Below, piece after piece: positions 1-12,200 of a stretch of 64,000 nucleotides of DNA. The position numbers were made by a program, and so were the translations under genes. Below the pieces are notes generated by a model. It had not been told where the DNA came from, did not search any database, and was given only the letters and a program-made list of their open reading frames with translations. The DNA is taken from assembly GCF_029227915.1 (NCBI RefSeq), contig NC_079889.1:7440001-7504000 (forward strand). The letters run 5' to 3'. The DNA is from Hydractinia symbiolongicarpus. Its lineage: Eukaryota > Cnidaria > Hydrozoa > Anthoathecata > Hydractiniidae. Every line of letters begins with the position of its first letter. Position 1 is the stretch's first letter.

Positions 1-414
1 CATGTGTTGGTGATTGGTAGATGACGTCATGTATTTCTGATATATATTATTATGTGTTGGTTATTGGCATTTAATATTATTTTGTGTTGGTTACTAACGG
101 ATGACTTAGGGAATTTCCCTTGATGTGCGTGCGCTGTCCTAGAACAAACATTTCTCTATCTCTCTTTCCCCAGAACTTCCTGACTATTAAATGTGATTAA
201 AACGTTACTTCCTTAAGACTTTTCTTGTTAAAAACCTCCCCATCGGACTCTAAGACCCTACTAAACCCTAATAATTTTTTTCTGATGCGCCTTATAAATC
301 TACAAGGCAAGGGTGCACCGAATAAGAACCTCTACCCCCATCTACAGTCCACGCTACTCTCGTGTTGCACAAAAGGGCATGTCAGTATAATTACTCTACC
401 ACACCAACTTCTTT
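1..414. repeat. Short degenerate repeats next to Helitron
   Basis: The first 110 bases hold three loose copies of a TGTGTTGG-TTATTGG motif about 50 bases apart. No gene is visible. The 3' end of the minus-strand Helitron should lie here or further left, but I could not find a convincing hairpin followed by CTRR. Confidence 0.3.
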
Positions 415-2074
415 TCACTTTGTACAACATGACAGATAGATATAAAGTGCAAAATATTGAATTTCTACTAAGCATTTGTTAGTTGCATCATTGTCTACTA
501 CATTATTGCATGAATTATGTAAGAATTTGACGGTAAACAATATTTTGAGTATAACATTTCCCATTAAAAATCCTTGCCTGGATGAGGGAACAACACTTAC
601 TCTAACATCATCAAATGCTCTTGCTCTAGAAAAAGCAACATACAATTGACCATGAGAAAAACATGGCCTGCGCAACAATACACCAACCTTTTTAAAGGTT
701 TGACCTTGTGCTTTGTTTATTGTCATAGCATAAGACAACCTCAGTGGAAGTTGTCTGCGACGTAAAACAAAAGGCATACCTGTATCCGAATTTACCAATT
801 ATACCCTTGGAATAAGTACCCTGTCTCCAATAGCATTTCCAGTGAGAACTTCTGCATCGACACAGTTGTCGTGAAGATATCTTACAATAAGGCGAGTGCC
901 ATTATATAAACCTTTATGTTTATGTTTCTTAATAACATAACAATGGCACCAGTTTTCAATTTAAAGCAATAAGGAGGCATACCTGAAGGTGCGATACTAT
1001 TAAAAAATTCTACCGCATATTGACTCCGTTCCTCCTCATCATCATACACAACATCATCTGCACTAAACTAAACTTTTTCTTCACCAAGCAACAGCGCCAA
1101 CATATTATCATTAATGATAAGTGAATCATCATTTGTGGGTGTTAGTACCACAGATGATGCCATAATTTCCGGTAAAAGATCCCTAAATAAAGTATCAACA
1201 ATAAATTCATATTGTATCACACATTGGGATGGTACTTTAATTGCACCTGGGAAAGGTTCTTGCTCCCGAACAGGTAAAACACCTTTTCCAAGTTGCCGAA
1301 GCCATGCAGCAAGTTGTTGTTCCACTGGCCTCGTTCTCATGTTTCGAAGTAATCGAAATTCTTTAACTAAGTGCCATGAGGGAGAACTTTTTAAACACAT
1401 GTCCACAATTTCAGTTGGTTTTCCTTTTCTGACAACATGCACTAACTGTGAAAAATCACCACCTAAAAGAACCACTTTACCTCAAAATCGAAGCTCATTA
1501 TTACAAATATCTTGTAGAAGACGATCTATTGCATGAATAGTATGCTTAGGAATCATAGAAGCTTCATCAAGTAAAAAGAGGCTCTTTTGTCGTAATTATG
1601 CCGCATAAGCAGAAACCGGGGTCATGCTGCATGTACTATTCTCTACAATGGAAACAGGTAACCGGAATAGTCTATGATTGGTGGTACCCTTTTTCAAAAG
1701 TGTTGCAGGTATGCCAGTAAATGCATCTGTTCCAACTTGGAAACCGCCACCTGTTCAGAAATAAGGTAATTATACGTAAAGGTTTTACCACTCCCACCAG
1801 CACCTTCTAAATAAAACAGACGGTTATTTTGGGCTGCATTGTTAGCAACATTTACAACAGCTTCTATGACTGCATTAGCCAGTGCAGTCTGTTCGTCAGT
1901 AAGTTGACCCCTTAGTTGAGAAGCTCTTTTAACTTCCATAGCTACATAAATGTTTTCAGCTGGGGGTATTTCGTCTAAATGAGGAAGATTATAATCAGTA
2001 AGAGATTTACCAAATTGCCTAACTACAGAATTAATATCTTGAAGCAGCCTGTAGTCAGCCTGTTCCTTATTCAT
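415..2074 (-). pseudogene. Helitron PIF1-like helicase, broken into pieces
   Basis: Three separate reading frames carry successive helicase motifs: Walker A LEGAGGSGKTF at 2074-1694, the DEAS box and LLGGDFSQ between about 1580 and 1440, and the TINKAQGQTF and YVAFSRA motifs at 798-415. These are the superfamily 1B motifs of PIF1 helicases fused to Rep in Helitrons. The frame breaks near 1690, 1480 and 800 rule out a working product. The motif order and the adjoining Rep domain make this a transposon remnant rather than the host PIF1 gene. Confidence 0.88.
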
Positions 2075-2191
2075 TTGGCGAATCTAATCCTTATACATTG
2101 TATCCTTGTACCTTGTCCACAAAGTAAAAGGATCAGAAGGTTCACAGTGAGTAAGTATCACCGCAAACAGTTGCCTCAATTTTCGAGGCAT

Positions 2192-3310
2192 CTAAAAGTT
2201 AACAGCTTCCTGCCAAGTACTGTTCCATTCAATATCATCTTGCAGGAGTTCACGCAATAAACAGGCGTCACGAAATGTCTCAGGAACATTGCCATTGACA
2301 GTTCGTAAATCTTCAAAAGAAGTTGCAGCAGGTTTATGCAATAGGAACATACGCAAATAAAGAAGTTCACCTACGCGAGCACTTACGCTATACATTCGGG
2401 ATACGATCTTACCATGACCGCGTTGTCTTGGTTTCCAAACTTTTTTCTTGTTGAAAACATAATGAAGAGGAATATCTGGATACATATATTGGCGAGCATC
2501 ATGATTGTCTGCATTTAACACAAACCAAGCTGTTAATTTTGTAGCCTGATCTGCAACTCTGTCCAGAGCCTCTTTAGCCTGTCCTTGTTGAAAATAAACA
2601 ATATGGTTACTTGGCCAGTGCAGTAGTAATCTATGGACAACATGAGATTGTTGGCGCAAGTTAAATTCAAAAAGACGCCATATTGCTTCTGGTGCATTGA
2701 CATACCGCGCATCTAAAAATGTCTGCACTGCATCATGATCAATACGTTCGTTGATCTCAATGTTGGCACAATCATGACCCTTGTAAATATATTTATAGAG
2801 GTATTTAACAGATTTAACAGACATGCAAGCCTCCACGTTTATATGTGCATTGTATTTCTTGGAAAGCCATGGATTATATGGAACAATCCAGCGATTATCT
2901 ATGTCAACATTATTGACATTGATATGTATACCATTATTACGATGTCTATATAATGGATATCCATTGATTTCAGCTACCGTAGATGCTAAAAAGTTCTTTG
3001 GAAAACTTTTCGTGCAAACACCATGTTCCATAAATCTGGAATTAGGATTCAGATATCCACATGGTCCATGAATCATACACGATCGTACAATTTCAAACAG
3101 CTTAGGGTGTTCCTGTTGATTAGGAATTCCTGCTGAAATAACACTGTCTATGTCATATGCATCCCTAAGTTTGTCATTGGGATCTAAATGAATTAACAAA
3201 TGACAATGAGGCAAACCCCTCTTTTGAAATTCTAAAACATACACATGTGCTATAGTCTTACCTAGAACTCCCATTTCAGTAACATCTTTAAGGAGTTCAT
3301 TTAGTTTCAA
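2192..3310 (-). pseudogene. Helitron HUH Rep domain, broken
   Basis: This is the longest open block of the Helitron (372 residues). The HCHLLIHL sequence about 35 residues in is the two-histidine metal-binding motif of HUH endonucleases. The YLYKYIYKGHD sequence further on matches the region carrying the nicking tyrosines in Helitron Rep domains. In an intact element this domain cuts and rejoins single-stranded transposon ends. It lacks the Helitron N domain upstream and the helicase downstream in the same frame, so it is part of a pseudogene. Confidence 0.88.
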
Positions 3311-5084
3311 TTTGAAAACTCAAGAAACTGAATCAGGCCGATCGTGTGCACGTTGGCCTGCAAGCAAATGTTCTGTAATTTCACGCCAAAGTCAGAAAAA
3401 AATCAGGTTTTCCAATAAAAGCCATAGCATCTTGATAGTTTTTGAGCCAGGGCACGTGGACTTCCTTAAAAATTTGAAGGAAGAACAACAATACGACCTG
3501 GTTGAAGGCCTCGCTCTTCAGCTCGTGCATTCAAATGGTCAGCTAAACCTTCATAACTATCAACACGAAGGTTGGTTCGATTTGCCCGAATGTAATTTAA
3601 ATAATTACCTTCAACTTTAACATAAGAATCGACACAATACTGCTGAAACAATTTCTTACCATAATGAATCGGGCTGAAATACTCCCGAGCAGCTTAACGG
3701 TAAGTATAAGACTGCAACATTGTAGTAACATGCCTATTATGCCAACCTGGTTCACCCCTTGGAAAAAAAGAGGATACACCATTGGCTCCAAGTTTGCAGA
3801 CATTGTGGAAATATTCTGTAAATCACTTCCACGCGGATAGATAACAACATCCCTGTTTCCAGGAGGTGCTCCATCTTGGCCAACAAATACTGCAACAACT
3901 TCATCATGATGTGGCAAGTTGTAGTGCCTTCGGTCGTTGCCAACTCTCATGTACATACGTACTTCAGATGGAGCACGGTTTTGTGCTGCTGCCTGATTTT
4001 ATTCTTCAGCTTCAACTTCAGCCATGTACTTATAGGCAGCAGCAAACGGTCTTACTCTGTCCATGACATCTTGAACAGTTTGCATCACATCTTCACGACA
4101 GCCATTATTTTCTTGGCGTGCCATTCTCTCGTTGAGTGCCCTACCTGCTTCATAAATATAAAGTTGGTTAAAAACAGGGGTTTGTCCTTCAGGAGGTTGA
4201 AGGTCCCCAACACGATGCCATATTTGACCACAGATACGGAAGCATGGTGGTCCCCGGCCAGGTGGGGCGAAGACTTGCTCCAAAAGAAGCAAATGCAACT
4301 GCACTATTATACTTACGTATATTTGCCTGAAAGTTTTTTGCCTGAACAGTATCTGTATTTCTTAATTATTGCCTAAGCTGCTGAGGATAAGGAGACAAAT
4401 TATCTAATGCGACTTTACCAGAGAGACAACATTTGAAACAATTTTTATTTTTAAACTTTAAAGCTTTACAATACTCACATTTTTTGTCCATAGCACCTAA
4501 GATAATATAAATTAGGCAATACATTTTGACGTGCAATATTATAATACGGCACATTTCGGCGAGCACGAACAGCAGCATGTCTTTGGACATCAACTTGCCT
4601 CCTAATAATACTGTTCTCTTCACTATGCATTTCTCGAGCCATGGCTTGTCTATGAGCATTTTCAGCACGTCTATTGGCAGCCTGCTTTTTAGATTCTAAT
4701 TCTCTAGCAACTACGTGCCGTTGAGCATCCATAGCTTGTCTGTTGCGAGTTTGCTGAGCTGATTCTGCATTGCGCCTAGCTGCATGTCTAACAGCATCAT
4801 TATGCCGCCTATTATTGGTCTGATCAGTCCATTCCAATCGACGTAAAGAGGCAACAGATTGAGCATTTTGCCTGCGTCTAGCTAAGAAAACATCATCATT
4901 ATCAGATAACCGTGGTACTACATTTCTTTGCATTTCTTAAAGCAAAAATTTACCGCCGCGTTTCCTGTCTTAGCTTGCCATGGTTTTGCTGTTGCATAAC
5001 CAACTTGTAGTTTCTGTTTTCTCATCCACATATAAAAACTCTAAGCTGCCAAAATAACCATTGCGGCGGAAAATACAATGATGA

Positions 5085-5835
5085 GTTATTCGAACCTGCA
5101 CTTATTCGAATAATTCGGTTATTCGAAGTGAGATGGCGTTCCCCTTGGATCTGCTTACCCAACTCAGGCAAAAAAACTCTCGGTTATTCGAACTTCAGTT
5201 ATTGGAATAATTCGGTTATTCGAAGTGATTTTTATTCCCCTTGGGGCCAATTATAGGCTAAGTCACCCTCAGTTATTCGAATTTTTCTTATTGGGAGATC
5301 GTCGAGTGAGAACATTGATTTTCTGTGATTAAAACACTTTTCTTCTTCAAAAAATCAGGTTTCAATATTCATGGCTATTTACACTCTTCAAGCAATTTCT
5401 TCAAAAGTTCAATATTCTCCTTCGGTCCAGAGAATTGAAGCAAACAGGGGATCCTCAATCCCTTATCATCTCCAAAGTTAGTTCTTTTCCCTGTCACTTT
5501 TACTTTGCAAGTACACAACATCTCTGACTTCAGAAAGTAAAATATCGTTTTGGCAAATTTTCCTGTTTTTCCTTTAGGCAAATGACCAACAATATCTCCT
5601 TTTTTGCAGACCGCCACTGCATATTTGTCTATGTCGTTTGTTGGTTCCATTTTAGCTTCTAGGACTTCACCAATAACAGAACCACAATGCCTCAATTACT
5701 TAAGAAAAGTCCATCCCATTATGGTTAAGTTGAAAATCTGGCGGGAAAACGAATTTTTCAGTTATTCGAACTCCCGGTTATTCGAAGTAAATTCTTATCC
5801 CCCTTGAGGCTTCGAATAACCGGGAGTCTACTGTA
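5085..5835. mobile_element. Tigger/pogo-type non-autonomous element
   Basis: The right end reads TTCGAATAACCGGGAGTCTACTGTA (5811-5835); its complement has the TACAGTAGACTC start typical of Tigger-type terminal repeats, next to a TA target site. GTTATTCGAA-type motifs recur at 5085, 5112, 5183, 5209 and 5271 on the left and at 5760-5790 on the right. The left cluster includes two tandem copies offset by 97 bases (5112 and 5209). No transposase is present. The middle carries a HIRAN-like ORF. The left end is not exactly placed. Confidence 0.6.
5375..5695 (-). pseudogene. HIRAN-like domain ORF inside Tigger-like element
   Basis: An open frame of about 106 residues, without an ATG at its 5' end, has the layout of a HIRAN domain: GEVLEAKMEPTNDIDKYAV, then GDIVGHLPKGKTGK, then a hydrophobic strand, CKVKVTGKR and an LRIPCLLQFSG strand. 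HIRAN domains bind 3' DNA ends in helicases such as HLTF; free copies also occur in transposon-rich genomes. Both sides are Tigger-type subterminal repeats, so the fragment is probably cargo or a remnant of a larger element gene. No promoter or splice site could be assigned. The domain call rests on motif layout only. Confidence 0.5.
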
Positions 5836-8800
5836 CATGAACATTATTGTCAGAATTCTGTTAACTCATAACATCTATTGTAAGGAGCTTGAAACTCTGA
5901 ACAAAATAATGCATATGAACATGTACAATTAACAAACAGATAAGGAGATATATACATACGTTTCAACATTTAGCAGACGTCAGCCAAAATACATTTTTTT
6001 TCAAGAAATTGTTATACCCGTTACCTTCATCTTGTAATGTTGAAACGCTGGTCGAAAAAATGCATATGATTATGCACTTAAAGATATTGTAAAAATTTTA
6101 GAAACACGTTGCCTCTTTTGTATAGATAGTTAAACGCATTGACGTCAGTCTTAATGCATTGACGTCGTGCTAAAACGCCAGAAGGATTACCAAATTATAC
6201 CCAATCCATACCTAACAAAACTAGTTTAAATTAAACCGGTTTTAATTAAACTGATTTTTACTTAGCCCGGCTGAAATTCTCCACGCAATCCACCCCCTAA
6301 AACTGAGTTTTTACATGTACCATTCAAACCTAAAGTTCAAAACACATTGCCACGATCAAGAATAAAATTAAGTATGCTCAATATTCTGACTTGAAGCCTC
6401 TTCGAAAGAAGTAAAATTATTCTCTGGTCAGAACCATGAATAAAGTTTATAAAGAGTCTACAAGATAGATAGGTTAGCTACACCACAATAACGTTTCTTG
6501 AAAATTTATTTAACTGAAAGTTTGCAAGCAGACCACAGTAACAATCGTCTTTTCACTTTTAAAACTTCTTCAGTTTAATAACCAAGCGTCTTTAGATATA
6601 GAGCCTCATGTTTGCATGTTTTTACTTTAGGTGTGAATGGGGTATTAGGCATAACTGATTGGTTAATTAAATCGATGCAAGAAGTGCAGCAAAGAACTGA
6701 ATGATTTATGTAAATATTTATCCAGTGCGGGTTAAACATGCGATGCGGGTCAAAACTAAAGCTGCACCACAACCCTTTTAAACACAGAGATAGACGACAG
6801 CTATTATTATGGAGAAGGAACACAATTTTTAAATTCCTTATATTCATCGAAAAGTAAAAATTAAAAATAATTAAAGTCCACTATAAAATAAATTTGCCCG
6901 TTAGAAATGTAGGGTGTGTGGATAGTTGTCAAATATTTTTACAGTCAGTATGAAACGAATAGCACCGATAATTCAGAATAGGCAAATACTGAATCTTTCT
7001 GAAAAAATCTTAAATGTTGCGATATCAGATCATTGAATTTATTGTCTTAAAATTGGTAAAAAAGGTAAAAGTTCATATTGTGCTTGTGTTGATTTCTATT
7101 AAATATAATAATATTCTTCACCCGTAAACTCGTAATAGCAGGTAATAATAATACCGATAGTAAAATTATAAAAAATAAATTGCTAATAGAATGTCATTAT
7201 TAGATCGGTTACCCTAACTTGTTGATATTCTTTCCGATACGATTACATTTTATGTTCTTTGCTATTTTAAAACTTGAGAGTTATTGCTTTCAATTAACAT
7301 TCAAGAAAATGCGCAAAAGAATTTCAAAGGAGAAATAATAAAATTTCAAAACCTCATTTATATTCTACATGTATTTCATAAGTTACACCAACATAGTTCT
7401 AATTATACATTTTATATACACATAACTCTTGTTGTTAGCGATTGATTAAAGGAGCTACAAAACGACCTGTTGTTTTTTTAATTTAGTGATTTACACGAAA
7501 GTCGAGCTAATGGCGGTAAAATAGAAAAAGATTTATGAGCACTGAGGATAAAAACGACGTCTAAAATCATCTTAAATATCACTTTGAACTTCTAAAATAT
7601 AACTAAAACTTGATATCCATAATTTATTTAATGTAAGCACTTATCATGCCATTGAATCAAACTTTCTGATGAAATAAACTTCACATTTTTTTGAACTGGC
7701 TAGCTGTATCTTCTTACTTTTGCGTACACAAGATTATTCTACATAAAGCCAGTGAAAGCAACAACAATGACTTAAAAATCATTATAGAGGTATTCATTAC
7801 ATTCTTAAAGCTAGTAAAATAACATTTTTACCAAATATAATTTCTCGTGCTGTTCTTATTTCCTCGTCAAAACAAACTTTAGTTTTACTGATATTTATTA
7901 TATTATACAGACTGTACCTCATTTTACCGTCGAAAAGAATACTAAAAGAAAATATTCCTTTTTAAGAAAATAGCAATAAAAAGGTAGCAAATTAATTATA
8001 ACAAAAGTAGTTACTAATAAACAGGTTGTACATACAGTTGTAAAGTAAGTATAATTTCGTGTACTTGATGTCGAATAGGCCGTTTATTAGACAATATCAT
8101 GCAGAATGTGCGACGATGAAGAGTAACGGTCATGACTGACAGCTTACTTAAAACGCTTTGTAGCCCCTTGAGCTCCAAACAAAAATAAGCTGAACAACAA
8201 ATTGGTAAGTAAAATTTCACTTTCCTTTGCAGTTTTGTCTATTATAGTACTGTTTACCTGAAGAAAAAAACTACTGCGTACCTTAGTCATATTATTAATT
8301 ATCATGAAACGTTAGATATATTGCAAGTCAACTGTATCTTTTTAGAAACCTTTAGAACCCGATAAAATATTTTCTTCACACTTATTCTATAATTAGCAAT
8401 TTACATAAACAATAAATATCCACTCATCCCAAGGCTATAGAATATCAATTTTCTCTGAAGCACATATATCTTGCCGCCTACTTTTAAAGCCTTGCGTTGT
8501 TGGATTATGGTGCGTGTGTCATTCAATGCGACATTTTCTCTCTTAAAAATGGTAAATTAGTTATCAATGTCTAATCTACCTCTGCTAATATTTTTTTAGA
8601 GTAAAATTTAAGAAAGTATGTAATATTTAAAACGTAAAAGATGTGTTTTTTTCCTGCTCAACTGAACCTTAAAAAAGAGAAGTCTTTGAATTAGTAAAAA
8701 CAAAAATAGTATCATGCGACCGGGTCAATTAAACAAAGTAGTTAAAAATCATTCTCTCGATTATTTGGCACTTAGCACCCCTGTTACATATGCTTATCAC

Positions 8801-8978
8801 CTTAAAGTTAGCGACTGTTGAGACTCTACTATAAATAGAACCTATAAGAGGTGAATACGTTGGTCGGGAAAAGTTTTTAACTCCTCGCTGACTATATTTC
8901 ATTCTCAAATCAAAATGTTGTCTGCATTTGTTAAAACACACATGCTTTTTATCGGAAACCGGGGCGCGGCTAATATAA
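5836..8978. other. Gene-free stretch, ancient repeat fragments
   Basis: AT-rich DNA with only short chance ORFs. At 5960-6170 there is a worn copy of the internal sequence of the Helitron family seen elsewhere in this window (TGACGTCAG motifs, TTGAAACGCTGGTC, GCATTGACGTCAG). I see nothing else that can be identified. Confidence 0.45.
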
Positions 8979-8984
8979 TTTATT
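8979..8984 (-). promoter_or_regulatory. Putative polyadenylation signal of GPCR gene
   Basis: AATAAA on the minus strand starts about 29 bases after the TAG stop of the GABA-B-like receptor gene. The hexamer is exact but the region is AT-rich, and the short 3' UTR it implies is unproven. Confidence 0.4.
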
Positions 8985-9012
8985 GCGTAGCTGAATCTCC
9001 ATTCCAAATTTT

Positions 9013-9279
9013 CTAAGGACCCATCCATATGTCACTCTGCTCGGCAGATAGCGTACATGTGGATAATCTATCTGCAGATGGCTCATACGCTGGATTATCT
9101 GCTTGATATTTTAGTGTTGAACCACTCCGTTGACTCGTATTTGCATCTACTACAGATCCGTTATGGCCAGCATTCCGTACTGTACTATTCGTCATCGTAG
9201 TATTTGTACTATTAATGCCAGTTTTATAAGGGAAACTTGCTGTGCTATCTTCTCCTTCATTCAAAAGTAATATTCTGAG
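9013..9279 (-). CDS. GPCR exon 16: cytoplasmic tail and stop
   Basis: Residues 721-808, beginning LRILL and ending DIWMGP with a TAG stop. The tail is rich in Ser, Thr and Asn, so phosphorylation is possible, and it lacks a visible coiled coil. Confidence 0.85.
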   Translation of the reverse strand, partial: LRILLLNEGEDSTASFPYKTGINSTNTTMTNSTVRNAGHNGSVVDANTSQRSGSTLKYQADNPAYEPSADRLSTCTLSAEQSDIWMGP

Positions 9280-12200
9280 CTAAAAAATATTGTATAAAAA
9301 GTTATGATCATGTCACGTTATCATATTTTTTTCAATGTGGTTTCGGTATATTTATTCTAAAATTTGTATTCATTTGATAATTTTTTTTAAAATCACTGTA
9401 GGGAACTTTACGTTCAGAATGGAAGCATAGCCGATGCAGGTAAATGGGTAATAAATGAAACGACCAGATAAAAAACATAAGTATTACAGCTTATCTATTA
9501 AGGTAATTATTATATGACCTACCTTGGGTAAAAATATGAGCAGCAATGTCACTGTGGTGCCCAAACATACGCAGATGGCAACAATAACGTATCCCGCTTC
9601 ATGATTTGTTGTATTAGACAATGCAGTAGTACACACAACTCCAACTGCTGACAAAACAGCAACATTGTATACAGCCATTCCTAAAGCAGAAATACTTTTA
9701 TCGCTATTATATTAACTTCGATGTGACTTTGCTTTACTAAATAGATATTCCAACCCTCAATTTTCATTTATTAAATATGATTAAAGAGCAGTAAATTTGG
9801 AATTATTCACGGATTCTTTGATACACCAATATATGACACAATCAACAATAAATGACGCAATCAACAATAAATGTCGCATGGTCAACAACAAATGTCTCAT
9901 GGTCAACAATAAATGTCGCAGTTAAAATTCGTTTAATAATAAAAGTCACAAAATTCCTTGAACGCATATTTTAATAATCAAATTTATTTTACTAATTGAA
10001 ATACTATTAAATACTTATATATCAATGTAATGCAGGTGATATAATAGCAATAATATGACCTGTTATCCCGCATGTGTATAGAAAGATCACATACAGATAA
10101 CATTGGACAAATTGATGGAGTGGATGAAGACGGTGTACTAGAAAATGAGGAAAGGGGCAATAAAAATAAAATGTTGGAAAAAAGTTGGATGATGATAAGG
10201 ATATGACGGAAGGAATGTTGTAAAAGGTCGATAGGCAATGATAAAGAAATATTTTGCAGTGGTTAGAAATATGATAATATGATATAAAAGAGATTTGATA
10301 AATGCAGAAAACAGATAAAGGAGATGGTACCTGAAGATTGGTGAGGTATGTCGTATTAACATTTAAAGCGTTATGGCCAAAACATTGATCTCTATGGAGA
10401 TTTTATATAGTGCACAGTTTTTATTTTTGTCTCAATATATATTTATCTATCTTTTTTATATATAAGACAATTTAGGAAACTGTATATATATATTTCGTGC
10501 GTGTATCTTTTACCGTTTCATTGTTCTATTTTCTACATTAAAATTGTTCTACATTACTGGTTATTAGGTACCATGAAGGTTAGATATGAAAAGATGTCAC
10601 AGTTATCGCAGAACCATAAAGTTTCACATCTATTGTTGAGCTTGAGACATTTGAAGCAAGAAAAATACAGAAGGTAGAAAGTAGATTTGAACATTTGCTA
10701 CATCTGTTGGTAACGTGCGACATTTATTGGTGTACAATCCATTGTCTCAGTAGAAACAAGCTGTGAATTAAACATTATTTTAGGATATGAAAATCTAAAA
10801 ACTGTTTCGGAGCCTTAGGTTAAGAATGGGTTACAAGAAGGTTACCTATAAATTTTGAATCGTTCAATGCTGTCACAGTAACGTTTCGTGTTTCCCAAGC
10901 CAAAAACAAACCAAAGATCAACAACAATCCTTTGTAAGCATACAAACAAGATGTGAAGTGCGTTTGAAACTCACATTCACACTGGTGAATGTATGGAATC
11001 GTAATAACATCGTTCTTTACGTCTTCCTGCAAGACAGGAGAAAACAAATATACAATATACCAAAAAAAATAAAACAATAATAATAATAATACAGTAAACA
11101 AAAATATATAACGGCACTGGTTCGAATTTATGACAAAAACGAGATTACTTTTCTATTTTTCAAAGCACCTAAATCGTATATATTATTTCTCTAGCGTGTG
11201 TGGACATGGTCACACACCCCACAGAATCACCGGCCACTTCCTTTTACTTTCCTACAGCGAGTCGTGACGCTAAAAATTACCAAGGTTAAATTCAGGGCAG
11301 TACTTCATAGTAAGTTGTAACTAAATGCGCACGGCTAAGGACGATATAAATATCTTTATATCGAAATACCTATTCATACAGACAGACATATATCGCTATA
11401 TGGTTCTGACAAGTAGACAGGTTTACACATTCATAATTATATAAAGAGGTGTGTTTGCAGAAAAGATGGTTGATTATGAGTTAAGTTTTGTAGCTGTTCC
11501 TTCAGCATTTTACTGATTATTCCTTCAAAATAAATCTTACAAAACCATTTAAAGCAGAGCACTGTTATAGAAGTGCGGCATAGCACGGTTTGTGTAAAAT
11601 TTGTGTAGCTATGGTTTTCAGTTTATATAGTTCATATAATACTTTTTATTTGGCGTAACTAGCTAATATTAGGTAACTAGAACTCCCCAGTACCTGTTTG
11701 AGTTAGGTTGTTAGTCCTCTTTGGCTATCTTTAGCTAGCTATAGTTACTTTAGTTGTCTTGCTGGGGATATTGCTCTAAATTATTTCAGAGTCAATCATG
11801 GAAAATTTATCAAGCTATAAAAATCTATGAATGAAGTATTATATGGCTAGTATAACAGTTTGAGGAAACTATACACTAAAATAATTTTGCGTAAAGTTAC
11901 ATGGAAGAGATTACGACAAAATAATTTTTTTTTAAGATGTGACAAGTGTGTCTGGTAGCTAAGATGTGGCCATTTATTGTTGTTATGTTTTTTACACTTT
12001 CTAGTAAACTTTTGTACTGCATATAACCAAAAGGATTAGTTTTACCAAATTCTCATTTTACAAGTTTCTTAGACATGCATGCATATTTTTACATTTTCGG
12101 TCAAGATTTGTATAGGAAGGATTGACTATTTATTTTTTCCCCAAACACTTGGCTATATACAGCTGTAAACACGCCATTGCTGTTTTTATATATAAAAGTT

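Larger units (their letters stand above)
415..4933 (-). mobile_element. Decayed autonomous Helitron (Rep/helicase)
   Basis: Minus-strand blocks in several frames follow the order of a Helitron RepHel protein. They are: an Ala/Arg/Gln-rich N-terminus and a CxxC zinc finger (4933-4366); Helitron-like N domain pieces (4304-3466); the HUH rolling-circle replication domain with the HCHLLIHL motif (3310-2192); and a PIF1-type helicase with Walker A GAGGSGKT (2074-1694), a DEAS Walker B (about 1575-1545), LLGGDFSQ (1475-1068) and the C-terminal INKAQGQT and YVAFSRAR motifs (798-415). In Helitrons this protein nicks the strand and unwinds it for rolling-circle transposition. Frameshifts and stops near 3310, 3650, 2074, 1540 and 800 show this copy cannot make one protein. 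Element ends were not found. The identity is sure; the outer limits are approximate. Confidence 0.9.

Noticed and set aside
6575-6847. 90-residue minus ORF
   Set aside because: No domain or splice context; composition matches chance translation.
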